Shown: piece by piece, positions 34,633 to 42,457 of the stretch
How the letters are laid out: the number at the start of each line of letters is the position of its first letter
Numbering within the stretch: position 1 is the stretch's first letter
Assembly (NCBI RefSeq): GCF_013374115.1
Contig: NZ_AP022673.1
Location: 1,268,501-1,332,500, forward strand
Direction of reading: 5' to 3'
DNA length: 64,000 bases
DNA from: Sphingomonas sp. HMP9
GTDB taxonomy: Bacteria; Pseudomonadota; Alphaproteobacteria; Sphingomonadales; Sphingomonadaceae
Translations under genes and position numbers: made by a program
Notes under the pieces: generated by a model
The model's database searches: none
The model's input: the letters and a program-made list of their open reading frames with translations, nothing else
Told to the model about the DNA's origin: nothing

Positions 34633-35289
34633 ATGTCCGATCTTCTCCCGTCCTGCGGCTCCGGCCTGCCCCCCGAACCGGTCATCGCGCGATTGTCGGT
34701 ACCCGGCGTGCAGCGGGTGCCGAGTGCCAAGCTCGATCTGTTCGTGCGCAAGGACTTCCTGCCGCCGGACCTGTGCGCGGCGTTGATCGCGCGGATCGAT
34801 GCCGTCCGGCGGCCGTCGACGATTTCCGATTCGAACGGCGATGCGAGCTATCGGACGAGCGAGACGGGCGACCTGTCTCCGCTTGATCCCGTGGCGATCG
34901 AGGTCGAGCGCCGGATCGCCGCACTCACCGGCCTCGACCCGGTGCACGGCGAACCGCTCCAGGGGCAGCGCTACGCAGTCGGGCAGGAGTTCAAGGGTCA
35001 CACCGATTATTTCGAGCCGACCGGCGTCGATTATCAGCGCTATTGCGGGGTCGCGGGCAATCGCACCTGGACCGTGATGATCTACCTCAACCAGCCGGAC
35101 GCGGGCGGCGCCACGCGGTTCAAGGCGATCGACAAGATCGTTCAGCCCGAGACGGGCAAGCTGCTCGCGTGGAACAACAGGCGGGCAGACGGCAGCATGA
35201 ACCCGGCGACGCTGCATCACGGGATGAAGGTGCGGTCGGGGGTCAAATACGTGATCACCAAATGGTTTCGGGAAAAGCCCTGGGGCTGA
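34633..35289 (+). CDS. 2OG-Fe(II) oxygenase, prolyl 4-hydroxylase-like
   Basis: A 218-residue protein with the iron-binding facial triad H-x-D in HTDYF and a distal histidine in LHHGM, plus the 2-oxoglutarate-binding lysine of KYVITKW. The spacing fits the P4H alpha-subunit-type (P4Hc) domain. It has no signal peptide, so it should act in the cytoplasm. The protein substrate is unknown. ATG at 34633 was preferred over the TTG five codons earlier. Divergent to gspC, and followed by a family D repeat. Confidence 0.88.
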   Translation: MSDLLPSCGSGLPPEPVIARLSVPGVQRVPSAKLDLFVRKDFLPPDLCAALIARIDAVRRPSTISDSNGDASYRTSETGDLSPLDPVAIEVERRIAALTGLDPVHGEPLQGQRYAVGQEFKGHTDYFEPTGVDYQRYCGVAGNRTWTVMIYLNQPDAGGATRFKAIDKIVQPETGKLLAWNNRRADGSMNPATLHHGMKVRSGVKYVITKWFREKPWG

Positions 35290-35313
35290 GGTGACAGCAT
35301 GTCGCCCGCTACA

Positions 35314-35443
35314 ATCCTCCCCCGCAAGGGGGAGGTGGCAGGCACTTGCCTGACGGAGGGGGCGGAAAGGGAAACCGCTGTTCCGTGCCCTCCCCTCCGT
35401 CGCCTTCGGCGCCACCTTCCCCATGCGGGGGAGGATTGCTTCG
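35314..35443. repeat. Palindromic repeat, family D
   Basis: Outer arms TCCTCCCCCGCAAGGGGGAG and CCCCATGCGGGGGAGGAT; inner GACGGAGGGGGC/CCCCTCCGTC. It lies between the convergent ends of the prolyl-hydroxylase-like gene and the TonB-dependent receptor, where it may terminate both. Confidence 0.9.
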
Positions 35444-35481
35444 CGGCGTTCGCCGGGGAGGTTCCCTTCTCGCCCCTGTCC

Positions 35482-38289
35482 TCAGAACGTCGTGCTGATC
35501 CCCAGCGTGAACACCTGACCCAGATTATACCGGTTGATGTATACCTGGTTGCCGTTCTCGAACGTCTGGCCCTCGGTAAAGCGCGTCTTGGTAAGGTTGC
35601 GCGCCTCGGCCTTCACCTCGAACTTCGCGCCGCGCAGTTCGACACCCTGGCGGGCGACGAGGTCGAGGCGGATGCCGGGCTTCTCGATGATGTCGGGCAG
35701 GAAGCCCGTGCCACCGAGGTTCGACGGGCCGCGGTTGGTCACGCGGTCGCTGGCGTAGTTGAACAGCAACGTGATCTGCGACAGCGACTTGGTATCCTCC
35801 AGCCCGAGCTGGACATTGACCAGGTGATCCGACTGGCCGGTGAGCGGCGCGCCGTCGCGGAAATTGCCCGTCGCTGGCGCGAACCCGGTCTGGCAACCCG
35901 CCACCTTGGTGGTCTGGTCGACGACGTTCGGAACGCAGGTCCCGTCCACCGTGATCGACGACTGCGTATAGGTGTAGTTGGCAATGAACAGCAGGCGGCG
36001 CGTCGCGAAGAAGTCGCTGCCGAGCGTGTCGAGCGGCACGTACTTCTGGAACTCAACCTCGCCGCCGTACAGCTTGGCCTTGGGCAGGTTGGTGAAGCCG
36101 GTCTGGAGACGATCGTCCGCGCCGGTGTAGAACCCGACCTGCTCGATCGGCTTGTCAATCCGCTTGTAGAACGCGCCGAGCGTGAAGCGCTGATCGCGTG
36201 CGAAGAACCATTCGTAACGCGCATCGAGATTGTAGAGCTTGGTATCGCGGAGCAGCGGGTTACCGAAGAACAGGCGATCCGATTCGGGATCGCGGAACTG
36301 CTGCGGTGCGAGCTCGCGGAACTGTGGGCGCGAGATCGTCTTCGACGCGCTGGCGCGAAGCTGCATGTCGGGCGCGAAGTTCCAGGTCAGCGTCGAGGCC
36401 GGCAGGAAATAGTCGTTCTTCAGCCGCGTCGCCGTCGTGCCGATCGGGGTAACCCGCTCGTCCGCCGTCTCGTAGCGCACACCGATCGTCGCGCGAACAC
36501 CGTCGGTCGCCTCGGCCTCGGCCTGGACGTAGCCCGCATGGATCCGCAGCGACGCGTCATACTGATACGCGCCGAGCGGGGTGTTGAACTGCAATTCGAG
36601 CGAGTTCAGCGGATCGTTGGTATCGATCGCCAGCAGGTAATCCGGCCGAAGCAGATTGTACGGATAGCCCGGCGCGGTGCCACCCCCGCGCGGCGTCTGG
36701 TAATTGAACTGCAGACGCGACGACGTCCGCTTCGTATCCGAGTAGAAATAGCCGGTCGACAGCGTCATCGGCCGTTCGGTCGACAGCTTGTACGCGGCAT
36801 CTGCCTGCCCGCTGTAGAGGTCTTCCTTCAGTTCGCTGAAGATGATCGATGCGAACGGCGAGAAGCGCTGCGTCACCTGATACGCACCGTTGCACTGCGC
36901 GCCGCCGGTGCCGTTCGACTCCTGCACGGTGATCGGCTGCCCGGTCGTGGTGGTGTTCGAGCAGAGATAGTCGAACTGGCGTTCGTACGGCGCATTACGC
37001 TTCGAATTGGCATAGGCGCCGCGGACGTCGAGCGTCAGCGCGTCGATCGGCTTGAACGCACCGACCAGCTGGCTCTCGAACAGCTGGCGTTCGAACCAGT
37101 TGGTGTTCTGCTGGAAACGCAGGCCGCTCGAGTTGTTGTAGGTGGTCGCGGCCGATCCGCGCGCCTGCTTCAACGTGTCGTGGATATAGACGTTGGTTAG
37201 CTTGATGCTGTTCTCGCCAAACTCGTAGCCGACGCCGATCAGCGCGTTGGCGACGATCCGGTTGTCAGTCAGCAACGTCTGGAAATCGTTGCGGAGCAGA
37301 CCCTCGTTGGTAACCGAATCCTGCTGCGTGATGCTGCGAGTGCGGAAGGTGTTGCTCGCGCTGACCGAGGCGATAACGCCGAGACGGCCCGAACCGATGT
37401 CGAACACCGAACCGCCGCTGATCTCGCCCGAGAAATTGGCGGGCAGCTGGTTGTTGCGCTGGAGCAGCGAGGTCGAGGCGTTGCTGAGCGTCGCGGCCTG
37501 TGCGGCCGAGATATTGCCGGTGCCGCTCGGCGCGTTCTTGATGAAGCTCGGCACTTTCCGCGTGCCGTCGTCGAAACCGATCCAGTCGGCGTCGCCGCCG
37601 TAATAGGTGTAGCCGAGTTCGCTGGTCGTCGCGGTATCGGCCGAGACCGAGCCGCCGAACGACAGGAAGTTCTTGTCCGGGATCGCCTTGGTCGTGAGGT
37701 TGATCACGCCGCCGCCGAATTCGCCGGGATAGTTCACCGAATAGGTCTTCTGGACCAGCGCCGACCCGACGATCGTGGTCGGGAAGATGTCGAGCGGGAC
37801 CGAACGACGCAGCGGCTCGGGGCTCGGCAGTGGCGAACCGTTCAGCAGCGACGACGAATAGCGATCGCCAAGGCCGCGAACGTAGACGAAGCCGTTGCCG
37901 ACGATGCTGAGACCGGTGACGCGCGACAGCGCGCCGGCGATGTCGCCTTCGCCGGTGCGCGCGATGTCCTCGGTCGACAGGATCGACACGACCTGCGGAG
38001 TCGCGCGGACGAAGTTCGGGATGTTGCGGCCGACGACGACGATGTCCTCGCCACCATTGGGATCATAGCCTGGCGTCGACACTTCGGCCTGCGCACCGGC
38101 GGCCTCTGCACCGGCAGCCTGAGGCGCCGATGTGTCTACCGGCGTCGAGGTCGGACCGGTCTGCGCCGTCGAGGCGGGTGGCGATGCGGCCGGAGCCGGT
38201 GCGGCGCCACCCGTTTGGGCGAGCACCGCGGGCGCGACCAGCTGCGAGGTCAGGAGAAGTAAGGTGGCATAGCCGAAGCGCGTTTGCAT
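35482..38289 (-). CDS. TonB-dependent outer-membrane receptor
   Basis: A 935-residue protein: signal peptide (ending about AVLAQ), an Ala/Pro/Thr-rich linker, then a plug domain (EDIVVVGRN, IARTGEGDIAGALSRVTGLSIVGNGFVYVRGLGDRYSS) and a long 22-strand-type barrel ending in phenylalanine (GISTTF). These receptors import large or scarce solutes using TonB energy. It follows a lipoprotein gene with only a 130-bp spacer that holds a strong hairpin, so the two are likely one transcript. The PhoB-box-like repeat upstream of the lipoprotein suggests phosphate control. The ligand is unknown. Confidence 0.93.
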   Translation of the reverse strand: MQTRFGYATLLLLTSQLVAPAVLAQTGGAAPAPAASPPASTAQTGPTSTPVDTSAPQAAGAEAAGAQAEVSTPGYDPNGGEDIVVVGRNIPNFVRATPQVVSILSTEDIARTGEGDIAGALSRVTGLSIVGNGFVYVRGLGDRYSSSLLNGSPLPSPEPLRRSVPLDIFPTTIVGSALVQKTYSVNYPGEFGGGVINLTTKAIPDKNFLSFGGSVSADTATTSELGYTYYGGDADWIGFDDGTRKVPSFIKNAPSGTGNISAAQAATLSNASTSLLQRNNQLPANFSGEISGGSVFDIGSGRLGVIASVSASNTFRTRSITQQDSVTNEGLLRNDFQTLLTDNRIVANALIGVGYEFGENSIKLTNVYIHDTLKQARGSAATTYNNSSGLRFQQNTNWFERQLFESQLVGAFKPIDALTLDVRGAYANSKRNAPYERQFDYLCSNTTTTGQPITVQESNGTGGAQCNGAYQVTQRFSPFASIIFSELKEDLYSGQADAAYKLSTERPMTLSTGYFYSDTKRTSSRLQFNYQTPRGGGTAPGYPYNLLRPDYLLAIDTNDPLNSLELQFNTPLGAYQYDASLRIHAGYVQAEAEATDGVRATIGVRYETADERVTPIGTTATRLKNDYFLPASTLTWNFAPDMQLRASASKTISRPQFRELAPQQFRDPESDRLFFGNPLLRDTKLYNLDARYEWFFARDQRFTLGAFYKRIDKPIEQVGFYTGADDRLQTGFTNLPKAKLYGGEVEFQKYVPLDTLGSDFFATRRLLFIANYTYTQSSITVDGTCVPNVVDQTTKVAGCQTGFAPATGNFRDGAPLTGQSDHLVNVQLGLEDTKSLSQITLLFNYASDRVTNRGPSNLGGTGFLPDIIEKPGIRLDLVARQGVELRGAKFEVKAEARNLTKTRFTEGQTFENGNQVYINRYNLGQVFTLGISTTF

Positions 38290-38322
38290 GGCCGAATATC
38301 CAGATCAGGAGTCTATGGGCAA

Positions 38323-38354
38323 ATGCCGGGGCGGTCGTCGAACCACCCCGGCAT
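38323..38354 (-). promoter_or_regulatory. Intercistronic hairpin between lipoprotein and TonB receptor
   Basis: A 13-bp stem (ATGCCGGGGTGGT with ACCGCCCCGGCAT in the minus-strand RNA) around a 6-base loop. The one imperfect pair is G-U in the minus-strand RNA but C-A in the plus strand, so the structure is best in the direction of transcription. No U-run follows, so processing, stabilisation or partial attenuation is more likely than full termination. Confidence 0.65.
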
Positions 38355-38419
38355 CGCTGCTCACATCATCGACCGCCACAGTTGGCGAGGCGGCCGACTA
38401 AGGGGACGACTGCGAACCG

Positions 38420-40048
38420 TTACCGGCCGTTGCAGTTGAAGTAGACCGACGTGAAGATCGGCGGACCCTGGTCCTGCTTCGCAGCATCGGCGGCGCGGAT
38501 CGTCGAGCGATCGGCCTGGCTGGCTTCCTGCGCGATCAGGTTGAGGCAGGCGACCGTCGCCGGCGTCTTCACGATGCCGTTGATGAAGCGCATGTCCGAG
38601 CCACCACGCTGGCGGATCGCGGCCGGCGCAAGTGCGGTCTGCAGGAACGTGAAGTTCGAATACTGACCGAAGGTACGCGGCAGCAGGTCCTCGGCACCGT
38701 TCGAGTCGATCTCGGTCGAGAACGAGTCGGCGGTTGCACCCAGCAGGCGCTGTGCGGCGATGATGAACTGCATGAAACCGCGATACCCGTTGTCGATATC
38801 GTAGCCGTCGTCGTCCGCGCCGGTGACCGCGAAATACTTGATGTTCGTGGTGCCGCCGAAGATCTCGATGCCGTCATCGGCCGAGTTGTGGCTCTGGACG
38901 TGATCGATCGTCGTGCCCGAACCGGTGCCGCCCAGCGTCAGGCCCTGAAGCTCGTTGCCGTCGCTGATCGCGATGCCGCTGTAGCGGATCTGGACATACT
39001 GCATCGTGCCGCTGTTGTCCGCGGCGGTCGGGCCACCGTAGAAGCGACCGGTGACGCCTTCGATCGCCTGCTGGCAGGTCGTGCTGGTGCCGCCCGCATT
39101 GTTCGGACCGGTACCGGTCGCGCAGACCGCGACGGGGGCGCGGCCGAGCAGGATGATCCCGCCCCACTGGCCCTGCGTCGCATCGCTGACGCCGTTGGCG
39201 GTCAGGTTCTGCTGCGACGTGAAGATGATCGGCGCATCGCGCGTACCGACGGCGCTGATCTTCGACCCGCGGTTGACGAGCAGGAGGTCGGCAGTGACTT
39301 CGGTCGAGTCCGCAGCGACCACCACGCCCGGCGCGATCGTCAGCGTGACGCCGGTGTCCGCACCAGTCGTGCCGACATCGGCGCCGACTTCGGTCTGGCC
39401 GCGCAGGCGATAGAATACGCCGGCGATCTTCGGCAGCGTCAGGCTGGACGAGATAACGGTCGGCAGGCGGCAGGCGCGGAACGTCTGGACCAGGCCGTCG
39501 TCGATCGTGCCGGTCGGGCACGCTGCGGCGGAGCCACCAGCGCCGACGGCAGGAACCGCGGTGCAGCTGGCGGTCGTGCTGCCGCCGAACTGTGCCGAAG
39601 TCGAGTTGCAGGTCCAGCCCTGGAACGCGGTGTCGGTCGGGCCGTTCAGCGCGCCGACGAAGTTCGTGCTGGTGAAGAACGCGTTCAGCGACGACGGATC
39701 GGTCGCGGTCGTGGCGGACGTCGCGGCGGTCGGGTAGATGCCGGTCAGGACGTTGGTGCCGCTGACGTTGTTGTTGGTGCCGGCGTTGACGATCGCGAGC
39801 TGCTCGTCGGCGCTGATCGTGATCGCACCGCTTGCGATACCACCCGAGGTCGAGGCGAACTGAGCGGCGGTGATCGCCGATGGAGTCGGCGTCGGCGTGG
39901 ACGGCGTCGGGGTCGGCGTTGCCGGCGGGGTGATGATCACCGTGCCCGCGCCTGGCGAAGCGACGTCGTCGGCACCGCCGCACGCGGTGAGTGCGAGGCA
40001 GGCCGTGCCGGTCAGCAGGATCGTGCCGAGGCGAGTAAAGCTGGTCAT
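38420..40048 (-). CDS. Lipoprotein with probable beta-helix domain, partner of the TonB-dependent receptor
   Basis: A 542-residue lipoprotein: the lipobox is LTACGG (cysteine 23), then a Pro/Thr linker (TPPATPTPTPSTPTPTPS) and a long repeat-rich domain with short beta-strand turns (NRGSKISAVGTRDAPIIFTS, GQWGGIILLGRAPV, IDHVQSHNSADDGIEIFGG, DDDGYDIDNGYRG). That pattern suggests a right-handed parallel beta-helix. No enzyme motif was recognised. It is encoded just ahead of the TonB receptor and a candidate PhoB box lies about 110 bp upstream of its ATG. It may capture a polymeric or phosphorylated ligand for the receptor; this is inference. Confidence 0.8.
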   Translation of the reverse strand: MTSFTRLGTILLTGTACLALTACGGADDVASPGAGTVIITPPATPTPTPSTPTPTPSAITAAQFASTSGGIASGAITISADEQLAIVNAGTNNNVSGTNVLTGIYPTAATSATTATDPSSLNAFFTSTNFVGALNGPTDTAFQGWTCNSTSAQFGGSTTASCTAVPAVGAGGSAAACPTGTIDDGLVQTFRACRLPTVISSSLTLPKIAGVFYRLRGQTEVGADVGTTGADTGVTLTIAPGVVVAADSTEVTADLLLVNRGSKISAVGTRDAPIIFTSQQNLTANGVSDATQGQWGGIILLGRAPVAVCATGTGPNNAGGTSTTCQQAIEGVTGRFYGGPTAADNSGTMQYVQIRYSGIAISDGNELQGLTLGGTGSGTTIDHVQSHNSADDGIEIFGGTTNIKYFAVTGADDDGYDIDNGYRGFMQFIIAAQRLLGATADSFSTEIDSNGAEDLLPRTFGQYSNFTFLQTALAPAAIRQRGGSDMRFINGIVKTPATVACLNLIAQEASQADRSTIRAADAAKQDQGPPIFTSVYFNCNGR

Positions 40049-40366
40049 GCGAAGGACTCCCGAGTCGTACCGTTGTTTGTTCGGATCGACCCAGGCTCCC
40101 CCCTGTCGACCGTCACATGGCGGTTAGGCTGGACAGATGACGCCGCGATGCGATTTCAGTTACGCTTGCATGACGATGATATGACGGTTCGATGACTAAC
40201 GATGGGGCCATGCGCAGTCGCGGGTTGAAAACCGCGCTATCGAACACATCTCTTCCGATCCGGCGCGCGATGATTTACAGGCGCACCCAGCGTCACCGCT
40301 CCCAAGACCTCTGGCGCATCCCTGCGTTCGGACGCCAGACCATCATTACAGGATTATTCGACGACA
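40049..40366. other. 318-bp divergent intergenic region
   Basis: No gene is seen. The left part should contain the leader and promoter of the lipoprotein/TonB-receptor unit, including the direct repeats at 40159-40198. The right part should contain the DUF6481 promoter; a short inverted repeat CGCGG/CCGCG lies at 40219-40236, but no convincing -35/-10 pair was found. Confidence 0.6.
40159..40198 (-). promoter_or_regulatory. Candidate PhoB box (four direct-repeat units, 11-bp period)
   Basis: On the minus strand the heptamers TAGTCAT, CCGTCAT, TCGTCAT and GCGTAAC begin every 11 bp, separated by 4 bp. The PhoB box consensus is CTGTCAT repeated at 11-bp spacing. The first three units keep GTCAT. 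It lies 110-150 bp upstream of the lipoprotein ATG. The match is by eye and the fourth unit is weak. Confidence 0.6.
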
Positions 40367-40702
40367 ATGGCCTCTTTCAAGGACCCCAGTTTCCAGGACC
40401 GCACGAGCAGCGCAGCCGCCGCCAAGCAGAAGGCGCTCGAAGCGCTTCGTGCCAAGCCGCCGATCGACGAAGCCGTCGTCGCCGAACGCCTTGCCGCGCG
40501 CGAAGCCAAGGAATTGGCCGAGCGCGAGAAGCGCGCCGCCAAGCGTGCTGCAGAGGACGAGGCCAAGGCGGCGAAGAAGGCCGAGGCCGAGGCCGCTGCT
40601 GAAAAGAAGCGCGAGGCCGAAGCCAAGGTCGAGCTGACCGACGCCGAGAAGAAGGCGATCCGTGACGCGAAATATGCGGCGCGGAAGAACAAGAAGAAGT
40701 GA
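40367..40702 (+). CDS. DUF6481-type small charged protein
   Basis: A 111-residue protein. The N-terminus (MASFKDPSFQDRTSSAAAAKQKALEA) resembles the DUF6481 family of alphaproteobacteria. The rest is a long charged helix rich in Ala, Lys and Glu (AAREAKELAEREKRAAKRAAE...), probably a coiled coil, ending in a basic tail (AARKNKKK). The function is unknown; RNA or DNA binding by the basic helix is possible. It is a single-gene unit on the plus strand. Confidence 0.82.
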   Translation: MASFKDPSFQDRTSSAAAAKQKALEALRAKPPIDEAVVAERLAAREAKELAEREKRAAKRAAEDEAKAAKKAEAEAAAEKKREAEAKVELTDAEKKAIRDAKYAARKNKKK

Positions 40703-40770
40703 TAAATGGGGCGGTCATGATGCCGCCCCGCTACGGCGACGTTACAAGCGGCTTGCCCAACTGAGAACGC

Positions 40771-40872
40771 CACCCCGGCGAAGGCCGGGGTCCAGTTGGA
40801 AAGGTCGCGGTAGTGACGCGCAGCGCTCAACGGGCGATGTATCCCAACTGGACCCCGGCCTTCGCCGGGGTG
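40771..40872. repeat. Palindromic repeat, family B
   Basis: Near-perfect arms CACCCCGGCGAAGGCCGGGG and its complement, inner TCCAGTTGG/CCAACTGGA, with a 50-bp centre. Downstream of DUF6481 and next to a family C unit. Confidence 0.92.
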
Positions 40873-40902
40873 GCGCCAGCAGAACCAGTTCCCCAACGTC
40901 CT

Positions 40903-40959
40903 TGTTCTCCCGCGAAGGCGGGAGCCCAGACTGTTCTCCCGCCTTCGCGGGCGAACAGT
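40903..40959. repeat. Palindromic repeat, family C, short form
   Basis: TTCTCCCGCGAAGGCGGGAG followed closely by TTCTCCCGCCTTCGCGGG; the central spacer seen in other copies is missing. Just upstream of the end of the efflux operon. Confidence 0.85.
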
Positions 40960-40993
40960 TGAGTGGCGATGACGGACGGGTCGAGAGCGACCC

Positions 40994-42457
40994 CTACTCC
41001 GCCTGCTCCCAACCGCCCCCCAACGCCTTGAACAGCGCTACCGTCAGCTGGCGCAGCTGCGCATCGCTCGCGACACGCTGCTCGCGCGCGGCCAGCACGT
41101 CCGTCTGGGCATTCAGCAGCGTATCCTGTGCCACGAACCCGGTGCGGTACTGCGACTCCGCGGCGTTCGCGCTGCTCTGCGCATCGACCACAGCGCGCTG
41201 CAACGCTGCATTGCGACGCCGTTCGGCGGCGATCTGCGCAAGCGGATCCTCGACATCGCGCAACGCTTGCAACACTGTCGAGCGATAGCGGAGATACGCC
41301 TGCTCGCGATCCTCCTCGCGTGAATTCACGGTCGACTTGCGCCGGCCCCAGTCGAGCAACGGAAACTCTGCCGCGCCGCTTGCGGTCAGCTGGAGGCTGT
41401 CGCCCGAGAACAGATTGCCGAGCGCAGTCGAGATCAGCTGGCTCATGCCGGTCAGGCTGAACTTGGGATACATGTCCGCGACCGCCACGCCAATATCCGC
41501 GGTCGAGGCAGCCAGGTCGCGCTCGGCCGCACGGACGTCAGGCCGACGACGCAACAGCTCGGAGGGCAGGCCCGCCGGGATCGCCGGTACACCAAGCGGT
41601 ACGACCGACGGCGCGGCGAGTTCGGTCATCAACGTCGCGGGCGGCTCACCGAGTAGGATCGCCAGCGCGTGCATGCGGACATCGACATCGGCGCGGACCG
41701 GCTCGGCGCGCGCCTGCGTCGAGGTGATCGAGGCGCGCTGGCGCGTGACGTCGATCGGCGGGACGAGGCCGACCTTGGCGATGTTGCCCGCGATCGTCAG
41801 CGCGCGTTGCTGGTTGGCGATCTCGCCCTCGATCGTCGCAAGCTGCGCCTGGTCGAGCCGCAACGCGAAATAGGCCTGCGCGACTTCGGCGGCGAGTGTG
41901 ACCGCCGCGTCGCGCTTCGACCAGACCGCCGCCTCGGTCCGCGCCCGCGCACCCTCGGTGCTGCGTCGGACGCCGCCGAACAGGTCGAGCTCCCAGCTAG
42001 CGTCGAACCCGACGGAATAGGTCGTGATCCCACTGCCGGGCAATGCGATACCACCGGTCGAGCCGGTGCCGCCCGCCCCCGTGCCACCGCTGAACGCGCG
42101 CGCGATCGACGAGAGGCCGGCGTTCTTGCTGAACTCGATATGGCTCGGGCTTGCGCTCGCGTTGACGCTGGGCAGCCCCTGGGACCGCGCAACGATCTCC
42201 TGCAGTCGCGCCTGGCGCACGCGGGAGGCGGCAATGGCGATGTCCGGATTGCCCTTAAGCGCGCGCTCGACAAGGCCGTCGAGTTGCGGATCGCCGAACG
42301 CCGACCACCAGCGTGCCGGATCGACGGTCGCGCCGACCGTGGCTTGCGGCCCGACGAACGCGGGCGGCACGGCCATTTCGGGCGCGACGTAATTCGGGCC
42401 GACGGTGCACCCCGCGAGCAGGGCCGCAACCGCAACCACCATGAACCGCGCACGCAT
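40994..42457 (-). CDS. Outer-membrane efflux lipoprotein, NodT family
   Basis: A 487-residue outer-membrane factor with lipobox LLAGCTVGPNYVAPEMAVP and two homologous TolC-like halves rich in Ala/Gln helices (AQAYFALRLDQAQLATIEGEIANQQRAL, QALRDVEDPLAQIAAERRRNAALQRAV). ATG at 42457 overlaps the stop of the MFS permease (TGATG). It forms the outer-membrane duct for the EmrAB-like pump encoded with it. Last gene of the operon. Confidence 0.93.
   Translation of the reverse strand: MRARFMVVAVAALLAGCTVGPNYVAPEMAVPPAFVGPQATVGATVDPARWWSAFGDPQLDGLVERALKGNPDIAIAASRVRQARLQEIVARSQGLPSVNASASPSHIEFSKNAGLSSIARAFSGGTGAGGTGSTGGIALPGSGITTYSVGFDASWELDLFGGVRRSTEGARARTEAAVWSKRDAAVTLAAEVAQAYFALRLDQAQLATIEGEIANQQRALTIAGNIAKVGLVPPIDVTRQRASITSTQARAEPVRADVDVRMHALAILLGEPPATLMTELAAPSVVPLGVPAIPAGLPSELLRRRPDVRAAERDLAASTADIGVAVADMYPKFSLTGMSQLISTALGNLFSGDSLQLTASGAAEFPLLDWGRRKSTVNSREEDREQAYLRYRSTVLQALRDVEDPLAQIAAERRRNAALQRAVVDAQSSANAAESQYRTGFVAQDTLLNAQTDVLAAREQRVASDAQLRQLTVALFKALGGGWEQAE

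Noticed and set aside
38888..40195. A 435-codon plus-strand frame opposite the lipoprotein gene
   Set aside because: Arg/Ala/Gly/Val-rich antisense product; it runs through the candidate PhoB box and has no ribosome-binding site.
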